Virus record (IMG/VR): IMGVR_UViG_3300015366_000041
Coordinates: 1-30,833 of that record
Strand: one strand, 5' to 3'
Length of the DNA stretch: 30,833 nucleotides
Origin: a virus
Position 1 is the stretch's first letter; each line of letters opens with the position of its first letter. The translations under genes were made by a program, and so were the position numbers. Under the pieces are notes generated by a model. The model was given only the letters and a program-made list of their open reading frames with translations, did not search any database and had not been told where the DNA came from. This document shows positions 17,584 through 24,295 of the stretch, piece by piece.

Positions 17584-19872
17584 GTGGCACTAACCAACAT
17601 TGATGGTTTTGGACATATTGCTGAACGTCCTGTTGATCCAATTGGTCAACCCAGCGTAGCTGGTAATACCTTCACCAATACTTCTAATACCTATGACTGT
17701 GCTATCGCAGGTCTACCATTCTTCTTTGCTGTCAACGATAAGTATCCATCAAAGCGAGAAACTGCACAATATCGTAAGCAACAGATCGATCAGCAAAAAG
17801 AGCCTGGCGAACAGACATTAACAGGATGGTGGCTACGCTCACAGTCTAGCTTCCACTACGGTTCTGGTATTCGTTACGAAGAGCCAGTTGAGGGCGAGAC
17901 TGTTAACCTTCGCTTCAACAAGTCTGCTGGCATTGATCCATTCAACATTGGTCGCGTAGATCTTCTACCAGATGTAGATCAACTGTACTCAACCAGCGGC
18001 ACAAACATTATGTTTGAAGGCGGCAATGATGGCACAAATGACTTTGCCCTTGTAGCCGATGGGTCTGCTGTTAAAAAGGTTATTCAAGGATCGGCTCCAA
18101 CTACCGTTACATGGGGTGGCTCTGGTGCAATCCTAGATATTACTCATGATGGAACGTATTACTATGTGGCTAATGCCACTGGTATTTACAAAGGTCCTTT
18201 GGATCTATCTGTCAGCGGCACTTCTGTATTTACTCATCCAACTTCATACACTGGCACTGTTACTAAAGTCAAAATGAACTGGGTTAAACAACGCCTTATT
18301 GCTGCCGTTAATAACTACCTTTTTGAAATTACTCCTATTGTCAGTTTTACTGTTACTCAAACCATCCTTGGTCAATACTCACACGGGTCATTAAACTACA
18401 CAGGCAACGTGGCGGTCATTAACACTCAAGGCAACCACAACTTTAGCATTGGCTCATTGGTAACTGTCTCATCTGTTGGCTCTCCTTACAACGGCACATG
18501 GCAGGTCATTGACGTACCAGCCCCATATCAAGTGGCTCTTAATATTCAAAACGCTGACGTGGCTCCTAATACTTCAGCCAGCGGATCTATTGTTCTAGCG
18601 TCTAACAACACAACGCCTATCTACAACCATCCAAACCCAGCATGGATATGGACTGGTATTTGTGAAGGCCCAAATGCTATTTATGTTTCAGGTTACGTTG
18701 GAGATGTATCTAGTGTGTATCGCCTTTCCCTCGATACAACAGGTGCAGTTCCACTTCTTAACAAAGCACTAACTGCTGCTGATATGCCACGTGGTGAGAT
18801 TATTCTCAGCCTTGGTTCATATGTAGGCAAATACATGGTCTTTGGAACTAACCGCGGTGTGCGCGTAGGACAGATCGACACGTCAGGCTTTGTCTCTTCT
18901 GGCTATATTACCTACGGTCCAATGACAGTTATTACTGCTGGTTACGATCCAGCCACAGGCACTTACCGTACTCCAGCAGGACAAGATGGCTGGGTCAATT
19001 ATGTAACATTTAATGACCGTTATGCTTATTGCACCGTCACAAACTACATTGACAATGGTGATGGCACATACTCATCTGGTCTAGTTAAACTAGATCTAGG
19101 TAAGGAAGTTGCTACCAATCAAGTAGCTTGGGCTACCAACCTTCGTGCCCCAGCAGGTATTACTGCTCAGACACAGGATGCTGCGGTTTATGGCAAGTCT
19201 AATCGCCTTATGTTCTCTGTTCAAGGTTATGGCATTTACATTGCAACAGATCCAACCAACTCTAATTCAAGTGGCAAACTTTGTGCATCTGGTTACATTC
19301 AAACAGGTCAGATCCGTTACCTTACTCTTGAAGACAAGCACTTTAAGTACGTCAAGGCTCGCCTTACAAACCCAATCAATGGAAGCGTTGTAGTTCAAGC
19401 CGTTGATCCAACAGGTAGCGTCAACAGCCTTGTAACTATTACCAAAGACTTTGACATTAATCAAGATATTTCTACTGGTATTGCTACCCCTCTTGAGTCT
19501 ATTGGCTTTAGATTTACTATCTACCCAACCAGCGATCAACTATCAGCAACCACTTTCAATGGCTATCAACTCAAATCATTGCCAGCTGTTGCTCGTGAGC
19601 GTGAGATTGGCATACCAGTCCTCATGTTTGACTTTGATATGGACCGTTACAACATGGTCATTGGCTATGAAGGTCGCGCTAAAGATACTCTTTTTGCCCT
19701 TGAGACTGTCGAATCAAACGGCGACGTTGTAGTACTTCAAGATTTTACTACTGGTGAGCAGGTTCAAGGAGTAATCGAATCTCTCTCATTTGTTCGTATG
19801 TCCCCACCAGATAAGCGCTTCTCAGGTTTTGGCGGCGTTTGCATGGTTCAATTCCGTACCGTTAACGCATAA
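17584..19872 (+). CDS. Large tail protein, probable β-propeller-like
   Basis: A 762-residue protein with a GTG start and an AAGGAG ribosome-binding site (17573-17578). The N-terminal 110 residues (GFGHIAERPVDPIGQPS, then 'PSKRETAQYRKQQIDQQKEPG', then 'TGWWLRSQSSFHYGSGIRYEEP') belong to a type I associate with tail proteins of actinobacterial phages. The rest is β-rich, with repeats around aromatic Gly-x-Y/W motifs (GTYYYVANATGIYKGP; WIWTGICEGPNAIYVSG; GKYMVFGTNRGVRVG) suggesting propeller blades. No membrane segment or catalytic motif is visible. It may form the tail nozzle or hub in a short-tailed particle; a minor tail protein in a longer tail is the alternative. It opens the second late block. 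Confidence 0.65.
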   Translation: MALTNIDGFGHIAERPVDPIGQPSVAGNTFTNTSNTYDCAIAGLPFFFAVNDKYPSKRETAQYRKQQIDQQKEPGEQTLTGWWLRSQSSFHYGSGIRYEEPVEGETVNLRFNKSAGIDPFNIGRVDLLPDVDQLYSTSGTNIMFEGGNDGTNDFALVADGSAVKKVIQGSAPTTVTWGGSGAILDITHDGTYYYVANATGIYKGPLDLSVSGTSVFTHPTSYTGTVTKVKMNWVKQRLIAAVNNYLFEITPIVSFTVTQTILGQYSHGSLNYTGNVAVINTQGNHNFSIGSLVTVSSVGSPYNGTWQVIDVPAPYQVALNIQNADVAPNTSASGSIVLASNNTTPIYNHPNPAWIWTGICEGPNAIYVSGYVGDVSSVYRLSLDTTGAVPLLNKALTAADMPRGEIILSLGSYVGKYMVFGTNRGVRVGQIDTSGFVSSGYITYGPMTVITAGYDPATGTYRTPAGQDGWVNYVTFNDRYAYCTVTNYIDNGDGTYSSGLVKLDLGKEVATNQVAWATNLRAPAGITAQTQDAAVYGKSNRLMFSVQGYGIYIATDPTNSNSSGKLCASGYIQTGQIRYLTLEDKHFKYVKARLTNPINGSVVVQAVDPTGSVNSLVTITKDFDINQDISTGIATPLESIGFRFTIYPTSDQLSATTFNGYQLKSLPAVAREREIGIPVLMFDFDMDRYNMVIGYEGRAKDTLFALETVESNGDVVVLQDFTTGEQVQGVIESLSFVRMSPPDKRFSGFGGVCMVQFRTVNA

Positions 19873-19881
19873 AGGATAATC

Positions 19882-20136
19882 ATGTCAGTCGATACAGCCA
19901 CCATTGTCTACTCATATTTCTTTGTAATCGCAGCGTTGCTTGCTGGTATTAGCCTTATTGCTAAGCACACCATTGCCAAGCACACTGACGATTTAAAAGA
20001 TAAATTATCTAAAATTGAGTATGCACTATACAACGATGGTAAGACTGGTCTTATTAACAAGGTTGAGGAACTGCTAGAAAATCAACAATTAATAAAGATT
20101 GATGTAGAAGTAATGAAGGCCAAGGTTGAGCAGTAA
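19882..20136 (+). CDS. Small membrane-anchored protein with coiled coil
   Basis: An 84-residue protein with an AAAGGA site before ATG 19882. Residues about 7-26 form one hydrophobic transmembrane helix (IVYSYFFVIAALLAGISLIA). Then comes a charged helical tail (KHTDDLKDKLSKIEYALYND, then 'KVEELLENQQLIKIDVEVMKAKVEQ') with coiled-coil character. This fits small lysis-cassette proteins that assist holin or spanin function. It is TAATG-coupled to the holin-like gene. No signal peptidase site is seen. The lysis role is inferred from context. Confidence 0.55.
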   Translation: MSVDTATIVYSYFFVIAALLAGISLIAKHTIAKHTDDLKDKLSKIEYALYNDGKTGLINKVEELLENQQLIKIDVEVMKAKVEQ

Positions 20137-20330
20137 TGCACCGTTGGGCATGGAAGAAAATCAATGCCATTACGCGGGTGTGGTTTGAATCATTCCTTGC
20201 AGTTGAAATAGGTATTCATCTTAAAGATTTTGCTGATTGGAAGTTGTTTATATCGGCAACCGTAGCGGCAGTAATCCCTGTAGCCCTTCGTTGGCTTAAC
20301 CCAAGGGACAGTTTTCCAGAGGAGAAATGA
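20136..20330 (+). CDS. Holin-like membrane protein 1
   Basis: A 64-residue protein. It has an amphipathic N-terminus with three Trp, one clear transmembrane segment (about 36-52, LFISATVAAVIPVALRW), and then 'LNPRDSFPEEK'. The 'xxPVxxRxxNPxDxxF' end recurs in the protein at 21891 and is seen in small phage holins next to endolysins. One visible TM (or one plus a weak N-terminal one) is compatible with a class II or III holin or an antiholin. It is coupled upstream (TAATG) and downstream (ATGA). It would act in the cytoplasmic membrane to time lysis. Confidence 0.55.
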   Translation: MHRWAWKKINAITRVWFESFLAVEIGIHLKDFADWKLFISATVAAVIPVALRWLNPRDSFPEEK

Positions 20331-20806
20331 TGAGTTATGAACCTAGACTTGGTGATTACGGATGCGTTAAAACCAGTGGTTTTTTTGGTTGGCTTATTCG
20401 CCTTGGTACTTTTTCTCGTTGGAACCATGCTGTCATATATGTCGGCAACGGAGAGATTGTTAGTGCGGATCCACGTGGCATAAAGAAAAAGCCAGTGACT
20501 GAATATCCACGCATTGCCTGGAACCAGCATGAAGAACTAGATGACAACCAACGTATGCAGATTACCAACGCTGCGCTTGAAGCAGTCGGCAAGCCATACG
20601 ATTTTTTTACTATTGCAGATCTTGCTTTTCGTATCCTTGGCTTAAAGGTTCTAACCGCTGGCTTGCTTGGCCGCTTGGCAAGGAACCATGGCTACATCTG
20701 TTCTGAACTTGTAGCTGAGTGCTATCGCAAGGGTGGGCTAGTAGTAGCCAAAGAAGATTATTTGTGTACCCCAGGAGACTTGGCTGAGAGGCTGATCTGG
20801 CAATGA
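20327..20806 (+). CDS. Permuted papain-like (NlpC/P60-superfamily) cysteine peptidase/amidase
   Basis: A 159-residue protein; the first two codons are both ATG (20327, 20330) and either could start it. Residues about 5-45 contain G-D-Y-G, a hydrophobic 'FFGWLIRLGT' and 'RWNHAVIYVGNGEIV' with the likely catalytic His at 34. The likely nucleophile Cys is at 125 in 'GYICSELVAECY'. Histidine before cysteine is the order of circularly permuted NlpC/P60-type enzymes (YiiX/YebB-like, LRAT-related), not the usual CHAP order. Its place between a holin-like gene and the endolysin suggests a role in lysis or peptidoglycan processing, though permuted members can also cut lipids or amides. No signal peptide is present. 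Confidence 0.7.
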   Translation: MMSYEPRLGDYGCVKTSGFFGWLIRLGTFSRWNHAVIYVGNGEIVSADPRGIKKKPVTEYPRIAWNQHEELDDNQRMQITNAALEAVGKPYDFFTIADLAFRILGLKVLTAGLLGRLARNHGYICSELVAECYRKGGLVVAKEDYLCTPGDLAERLIWQ

Positions 20807-21660
20807 GTAGCGGCTTAGATATAGTCAACATTGCTCAAAAGCAGATTGGCTTTATCGAAGGACCTAACAACGAAAACCCATATGGCACTTGGTATGGCAT
20901 GCCTAACCAAAGTTACTGCGCCATGTTTGTTAGTTGGGTATTTGATCAAGCAAAGTTATCTGCGCTAGTAGCCGCTGAAACACCCAAGGGATTTAGTTAC
21001 TGCCCAGTAGGTTTAAGTTGGTTCCAGAAACATGGACAGATAGTTCCTAAAGGAACAGGCCGTCCTGGCGACATTGTCTTCTATGATTTTTCTGGCAAAG
21101 GTGTAGCTGAGCATGTAGGTATTCTGGAGAACTGCTCAACGGCAGGACTAACAGTTATTGAAGCAAACACCAGCCCTGACCATGCCACTGGCAGTCAAGC
21201 AAACGGCATAGGTGTGTTTCGTAGGCACCGCCCATGGCTCAACATCATTGCCATTGCTAGACCAAACTACCCAACACCTGTTAAGCCTTCTACGCCTACC
21301 AAAAACAAGGTGCTAGCAACGGGAGTTGCAGGCGCTACAGCCCTTGGTGGTGGTGGAATGGCCCTAAGTAATAATCTTGGCTCAACTACGCCTAGCGTCA
21401 AAGCTCCGACTGTTATCGTAGCCCCGCCATTCCCTGGCACAGCAGCCTTTAAAGTGGGTTATAAGACCGCAGCAGCCCTGATTGTAGAGAGGGCACTAGC
21501 CAACGCTGGATTGCTACCTCAAAATCAAATTTTAGGTACATTGACAGCTGAGGATCTAGCCCTTGTGCCTGTCTATCAGAGCAAATATCCTGGGCTTAAA
21601 AAGGAAAAGGGCATTGGCCCATTCACCTACTCGTCTATGACGGCAAAGGCTGGCTCATAA
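20803..21660 (+). CDS. Endolysin: CHAP amidase/peptidase with C-terminal binding domain
   Basis: A 285-residue protein, ATGA-coupled to the peptidase gene before. Residues 1-145 form a CHAP domain with Cys39 in 'SYCAMFVSWVF', the 'GRPGDIVFYDF' strand (86-96), His104 in 'AEHVGILEN' and the third residue in 'VIEANT' (118-123). A Pro/Thr-rich linker (154-168) follows, then an Ala/Gly hydrophobic stretch (about 170-189). The C-terminal part (about 221-281) has 'AAALIVERALANAG' and 'KEKGIGPFTYSSM', resembling the helical repeats of PG_binding_1-type domains. It should cut peptide bonds in host peptidoglycan after release by the holin. The hydrophobic stretch could be a membrane anchor; that is uncertain. 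Confidence 0.8.
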   Translation: MSSGLDIVNIAQKQIGFIEGPNNENPYGTWYGMPNQSYCAMFVSWVFDQAKLSALVAAETPKGFSYCPVGLSWFQKHGQIVPKGTGRPGDIVFYDFSGKGVAEHVGILENCSTAGLTVIEANTSPDHATGSQANGIGVFRRHRPWLNIIAIARPNYPTPVKPSTPTKNKVLATGVAGATALGGGGMALSNNLGSTTPSVKAPTVIVAPPFPGTAAFKVGYKTAAALIVERALANAGLLPQNQILGTLTAEDLALVPVYQSKYPGLKKEKGIGPFTYSSMTAKAGS

Positions 21661-21890
21661 TGCCATTTAAGTTTGATATGACAAACCCAAAGACCGCTTT
21701 CCTCGGCGGTACGGCGGGTCTTCTAGTATGGAAAGCAAGCAACTTCGCAATAGATCCTGTACACTTGGGTATGGTTGCAACGGCAGTCGCTACTGGCTCC
21801 GCTTCACCCAAGCCTTATGGTTCACCATTAAGTGATCCAGAGGCTAGTCATATGAATACTCCATATGTTGACAATGTAGAGGAAGAATAA
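21660..21890 (+). CDS. Small hypothetical protein with hydrophobic N-terminal half
   Basis: A 76-residue protein, TAATG-coupled to the endolysin gene. Residues about 12-24 and 33-46 are hydrophobic (AFLGGTAGLLVW and 'HLGMVATAVATG'), each perhaps a short membrane or buried helix. They are followed by a Pro/Ser-rich tail ending EEE. Its position between endolysin and the second holin-like gene suggests a lysis accessory or a small membrane protein. No known domain is seen. Confidence 0.5.
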   Translation: MPFKFDMTNPKTAFLGGTAGLLVWKASNFAIDPVHLGMVATAVATGSASPKPYGSPLSDPEASHMNTPYVDNVEEE

Positions 21891-22118
21891 ATGAAAATAT
21901 CATCACGTGAAAAGGCTCTTATTGAGCATTACCTATATGCGACTATCGCTGCTGGCGTTGCTATTTATCAAACTGGCAACCATAATCTCAAGCATGTTGC
22001 TTGGGCTGCTCTTGTTGGTGTGCTTGGTCCAATCGTGGCTCGCATCAACCCATACTCACTATTCAATAAGACACTACCGCCAGTAGATCACAAGATTGTG
22101 CCTGCTAGCACCAAGTAA
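21891..22118 (+). CDS. Holin-like membrane protein 2
   Basis: A 75-residue protein starting directly after the previous stop. It has two hydrophobic segments (about 14-28, YLYATIAAGVAIYQT; about 36-51, VAWAALVGVLGPIVAR) and then 'INPYSLFNK' and a polar tail. The 'GPxxxRxNPxS' end mirrors 'IPVALRWLNPRDS' of the protein at 20136. Two TM helices with a short loop is the usual layout of class II holins, and neighbouring the endolysin strengthens the call. It is the last gene before a terminator. Confidence 0.65.
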   Translation: MKISSREKALIEHYLYATIAAGVAIYQTGNHNLKHVAWAALVGVLGPIVARINPYSLFNKTLPPVDHKIVPASTK

Positions 22119-22133
22119 AACTTAATAACAAAT

Positions 22134-22167
22134 AGCCCCTCGCTAACGCGGGGGGTTTATTTTTTTT
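22134..22167 (+). terminator. Rho-independent terminator after the lysis cassette
   Basis: Arms 22134-22143 (AGCCCCTCGC) and 22148-22157 (GCGGGGGGTT) pair with two G-T wobbles around the loop TAAC. A T-rich tract follows (22156-22167 with one A). The stem starts 15 nt after the last lysis-block stop codon. It should end tail/lysis transcripts before the replication block. Confidence 0.85.
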
Positions 22168-22189
22168 GCCTAAAATTAACAGTGAGGTT

Positions 22190-22226
22190 TTGACACAAAC
22201 CTACTAGTATCGGTAGGAAAGTGTCA
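22190..22226. promoter_or_regulatory. Compound dyad with TTGACA in the intergenic region
   Basis: Outer arms TGACAC (22191-22196) and GTGTCA (22221-22226) and inner arms CCTAC (22200-22204) and GTAGG (22213-22217) share an axis. They are separated by AAA on both sides, and the central 8 nt are 22205-22212. TTGACA at 22190-22195 is a perfect -35 consensus; TAGGAA at 22214-22219 could be a weak -10 at 18 bp. A promoter with operator-like arms, or a folded RNA with a symmetric A-rich internal loop, are both possible. Promoter function is unproven. Confidence 0.5.
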
Positions 22227-22395
22227 GAGCTATCCTTAAACCCAAAGAATGATTATCGGGCGCGGGGCGCCCTATCCATTAACTCGCTTCCATGCTTACG
22301 CTCGTAGTCTACTCACAGGAAAATTTTTCTGTCAAATTGAGAGCCACTGGCGTGTCTCATTTCAGCCCATAGGCTCAAGGTATATCACGCCGTGC
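22227..22395. other. Non-coding stretch with several small hairpins
   Basis: No credible gene lies here; an in-frame upstream extension of the next gene from 22249 has unlikely protein content. A very stable hairpin has arms GGGCGC (22258-22263) and GCGCCC (22267-22272) with a GGG loop. A weaker A/T hairpin lies around 22315-22333. GAGCC (22341-22345) and GGCTC (22372-22376) form a longer-range pair. The region could be a small RNA, a leader or a replication origin. No tRNA cloverleaf was found. Confidence 0.4.
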
Positions 22396-22401
22396 TACAC
22401 T
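22393..22401 (+). promoter_or_regulatory. Extended -10 promoter giving a leaderless replication-operon mRNA
   Basis: TGCTACACT is an extended -10 (TG-n-TACACT). The ATG at 22408 begins 6 nt after the hexamer, where transcription should start. No Shine-Dalgarno precedes that ATG, as expected for a leaderless message common in Actinobacteria. No clear -35 is visible. This favours 22408 as the true start of the following gene over the longer frame opening at 22249. Confidence 0.5.
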
Positions 22402-22407
22402 TCACCC

Positions 22408-22611
22408 ATGACAACAGAAACAGAGACAACGATTAATCACAGGTCATTCTCGTCCTTCGCTTCGTGGGTACGATGTGGCAAAGCATGGCAATTAGAGCGC
22501 GGGTTTTCCGTGCAAACAGAACCAGCTTGGTGGTTCGTAGCAGGTTCAGCATTTCACACAGCAGTGGAGCGTTACTTACGTGAACTTCATGCCACGCAAA
22601 AAGAACAATGA
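22408..22611 (+). CDS. RecB/Cas4-like nuclease, N-terminal fragment
   Basis: A 67-residue protein that matches only the first part of a phage RecB/Cas4-like exonuclease. It has an S-F-S-S-F helix (13-17), a Cys at 23 (W-V-R-C-G-K-A-W-Q-L) and 'PAWWFVAGSAFHTAVERYL' (39-57) with the G-x3-H motif I (G46, H50). It stops at TGA 22609-22611 where the family would continue. The rest of the enzyme is encoded at 23201-23884, 589 bp further on, with three small genes between. The fragment has a clear promoter and intact frame, so it may be a working subunit supplying one iron-sulfur cysteine and motif I. It could instead be a decaying remnant. Confidence 0.7.
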   Translation: MTTETETTINHRSFSSFASWVRCGKAWQLERGFSVQTEPAWWFVAGSAFHTAVERYLRELHATQKEQ

Positions 22612-22825
22612 GCCAACTCCTATTAAGAATCTCGTGGTTCTTCATGGGGAGAAAGCGGATTACACGAGCCTTGGCCCGATCCGTGTATGCCCATGTGGGT
22701 CCGATACGTGGCATGTAAAAGTGAAGTTTGCTGAAGACGACACGATTGGTTTTTATTTCTTAGACATGCAATGTGTGCTATGCTCTTCTCTCGCACAAGC
22801 ACCTATGCCAGATTGGGGACACTAA
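22589..22825 (+). CDS. Small zinc-ribbon protein
   Basis: From ATG 22589 the product is 78 residues; a GTG at 22580 would add three. It overlaps the end of the RecB-like N-terminal fragment by 23 nt in another frame. Residues 34-36 (V-C-P-C-G-S) and 62-65 (Q-C-V-L-C) are two cysteine knuckles, typical of a zinc ribbon around a β-hairpin (WHVKVKFAEDDTIGFYFLDM, about 41-60). Proteins of this layout are common small genes in actinobacterial phages, with no established role. It is the first of three genes that separate the two nuclease parts. Confidence 0.6.
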   Translation: MPRKKNNEPTPIKNLVVLHGEKADYTSLGPIRVCPCGSDTWHVKVKFAEDDTIGFYFLDMQCVLCSSLAQAPMPDWGH

Positions 22826-23019
22826 TGATTGAAAAAACATATCCTATTCGTTGCTTTATTGAATCTTTTTTTGTAAAGATTGGTGAATACATTAGCCGCA
22901 TTGGGTGGCTAGCAACCAATGGTATTCCAGATGAATACTTTGAAGAAAAATTTTTTAATAAGTTTGGTTACCATGAGGATGACTGGATGAAAAGCCATTG
23001 GGAAGATGATGAGTGCTAA
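22825..23019 (+). CDS. Small hypothetical protein
   Basis: A 64-residue protein, TAATG-coupled to the zinc-ribbon gene. It is acidic and aromatic-rich, with 'IRCFIESFFVKIGEYISRIGWLATNG' in outline, then a tail rich in Glu, Asp, Phe and Trp (YHEDDWMKSHWEDDEC). It has no membrane segment or known motif. The strong acidity could make it a DNA mimic or inhibitor, but this is speculation. It lies inside the split nuclease locus. Confidence 0.5.
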   Translation: MIEKTYPIRCFIESFFVKIGEYISRIGWLATNGIPDEYFEEKFFNKFGYHEDDWMKSHWEDDEC

Positions 23020-23208
23020 ATGGGTAAGCAACGCGCAAAGATAATTACTAAGACCGCATTTGAAAAGGCTTTTGTTGAAGCTGAAATTCTTATGCGCAAG
23101 GCTCTTGGCGATATGATCGCTAAAGAGATACTTAAAGAGACTAATCCTGCAACTATTGTTGGGTTAAAAAAGGCGCAAGAAATAGTCATAGGACAAAAAG
23201 TTGAATAA
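23020..23208 (+). CDS. Small helical hypothetical protein
   Basis: A 62-residue protein starting directly after the previous stop. It is almost wholly helical and charged (TKTAFEKAFVEAEILMRKAL, then 'GDMIAKEILKETNPATIVGLKKAQEIVIGQ'). No motif identifies it. Its last codons overlap the TTG start of the nuclease C-terminal gene by 8 nt, so the two may be translationally coupled. It is the third gene in the split nuclease interval. Confidence 0.5.
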   Translation: MGKQRAKIITKTAFEKAFVEAEILMRKALGDMIAKEILKETNPATIVGLKKAQEIVIGQKVE

Positions 23209-23884
23209 TCTAAAACAGATTTGGGAAGAGTCATTCCTGTCTGAGATTGGTGCAGTTGAAAACAGGACTGGCACTAACCCAGTGGACTGGCGCGTTGGTG
23301 GACGTGAGTCTAAAGCCAACCCAGATAAAGAGAACAAGGTCTGGTGGGATACTAACGGCCTTGATATGTTTGAGAAGTTTGTTCAATCATTTACCAATAA
23401 CAATTGGAAAGTTTGGATTGCTCCAGATGGCACACCAGGAATTGAACTTGGCTTTGATCTAATGTTTGGCAAGGTAAGAATTAAAGCCTATGCCGATCTA
23501 GTTCTTGAGAATGAAGATGGTTCTATTACCGTGGTGGATCTGAAGACAGGCTCTTACACTCCTGACTCTGCTATGCAGCTTGGTGTTTACGCTTCCTGTA
23601 TTGAGATGCAGTACGGCATACGTCCAGCCTATGGTGCGTACTACAAGGCACGTAGCGCTGTGCTTGAGCCAAGTCCAGGACTAGACCTGTGGAGCATAGA
23701 AGTTCTTACAGAACTTTTTGCTCAGTTTGAACGGGGTATTCAGGCCGAAATTTTTTTACCCAATTTAAATATGATGTGTGGAAGTTGCGGGGTTAAAGAG
23801 TATTGCTATGCTTATGGCGGTAGCCTTGCTCACACGGTAGATCCACTAGCACAAATAAATTTACAAGCAAACAACAACAAATAA
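23201..23884 (+). CDS. RecB/Cas4-like nuclease, C-terminal catalytic part
   Basis: A 227-residue protein. An in-frame TAG at 23189-23191 leaves TTG 23201 as the only good start. It begins in mid-family: 'WEESFLSEI', then 'GTNPVDWRVGGRESKANPDK' (24-43) and 'WWDTNGLDMFEKFV'. It carries the PD-(D/E)XK core with D99 in 'KAYADLVLE', D113 and K115 in 'VVDLKTG', and Q126 in 'QLGVYA'. Three cysteines follow at 193, 196 and 202 (MMCGSCGVKEYC). With the cysteine in the separate N-terminal part these make the four ligands expected for a Cas4/AddB-type iron-sulfur cluster. Predicted role: 5'-to-3' or 3'-to-5' DNA exonuclease in recombination or repair. The split is discussed in the findings. Confidence 0.75.
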   Translation: MNNLKQIWEESFLSEIGAVENRTGTNPVDWRVGGRESKANPDKENKVWWDTNGLDMFEKFVQSFTNNNWKVWIAPDGTPGIELGFDLMFGKVRIKAYADLVLENEDGSITVVDLKTGSYTPDSAMQLGVYASCIEMQYGIRPAYGAYYKARSAVLEPSPGLDLWSIEVLTELFAQFERGIQAEIFLPNLNMMCGSCGVKEYCYAYGGSLAHTVDPLAQINLQANNNK

Positions 23885-23895
23885 GGAGAAAGAAA

Positions 23896-24291
23896 ATGGC
23901 AGCACCAGATAGCACAAAGCTCCAAGTCAACTTTAAGTTGGCTGATGGAACTTTGATTAACATATACGCAACAACACAGGCTGAACTTGAAGCAAACCTT
24001 CAATCAATCAGCGATCTAGCACAACTTATTCTCGCCACTGGCGGGGACTTAGGCAAGGGTGCAAACGTTGCTTATGCAACCAAGGCTCTTGGTGGCACAG
24101 TAGTTGACGAGCCAGTATGGGCAGCTAAGTCTGCACCCGCTGCTCCTGCTGGTTCAGTACCAACATGTGTACATGGACCAATGAAGCACGTTCCAGGTGG
24201 AGTATCCAAGAAGACAGGAAAGCCTTATGACGCTTTCTATTCTTGTGTAAGTTCTGACCGCGACAATCAGTGCAAAACTAAGTCTGCTTAG
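23896..24291 (+). CDS. Hypothetical protein with C-terminal zinc-finger-like motif
   Basis: A 131-residue protein with a strong AAGGAG site (23883-23888). Residues 1-50 form an α/β segment (KLQVNFKLADGTLINIYATT, then 'LEANLQSISDLAQLILATGG'). An Ala/Pro-rich linker follows, then 'CVHGPMKHVPGG ... KPYDAFYSCVSSDRDNQC' (about 91-127), with Cys/His ligands (C91, H93, C117, C126) suggesting a zinc finger. This layout is found in actinobacterial phages beside RecB-like exonucleases. A single-strand-binding or annealing partner is plausible but not shown. Confidence 0.6.
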   Translation: MAAPDSTKLQVNFKLADGTLINIYATTQAELEANLQSISDLAQLILATGGDLGKGANVAYATKALGGTVVDEPVWAAKSAPAAPAGSVPTCVHGPMKHVPGGVSKKTGKPYDAFYSCVSSDRDNQCKTKSA

Positions 24292-24295
24292 TTAA

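Noticed and set aside
22227-22400. Possible tRNA in the intergenic gap
   Set aside because: No acceptor stem, anticodon arm and T-arm could be put together; the hairpins do not form a cloverleaf.
22249-22407. Upstream extension of the nuclease N-terminal gene
   Set aside because: The extra 53 residues have no family match and would cover the GC hairpin and promoter; the extended -10 sits 6 nt before ATG 22408.
22409-23884. Explanation of the split nuclease by an intein or group I intron
   Set aside because: The interval holds three separate overlapping genes, with no intein splice motifs or homing endonuclease motifs seen; simple gene insertion or splitting fits better.
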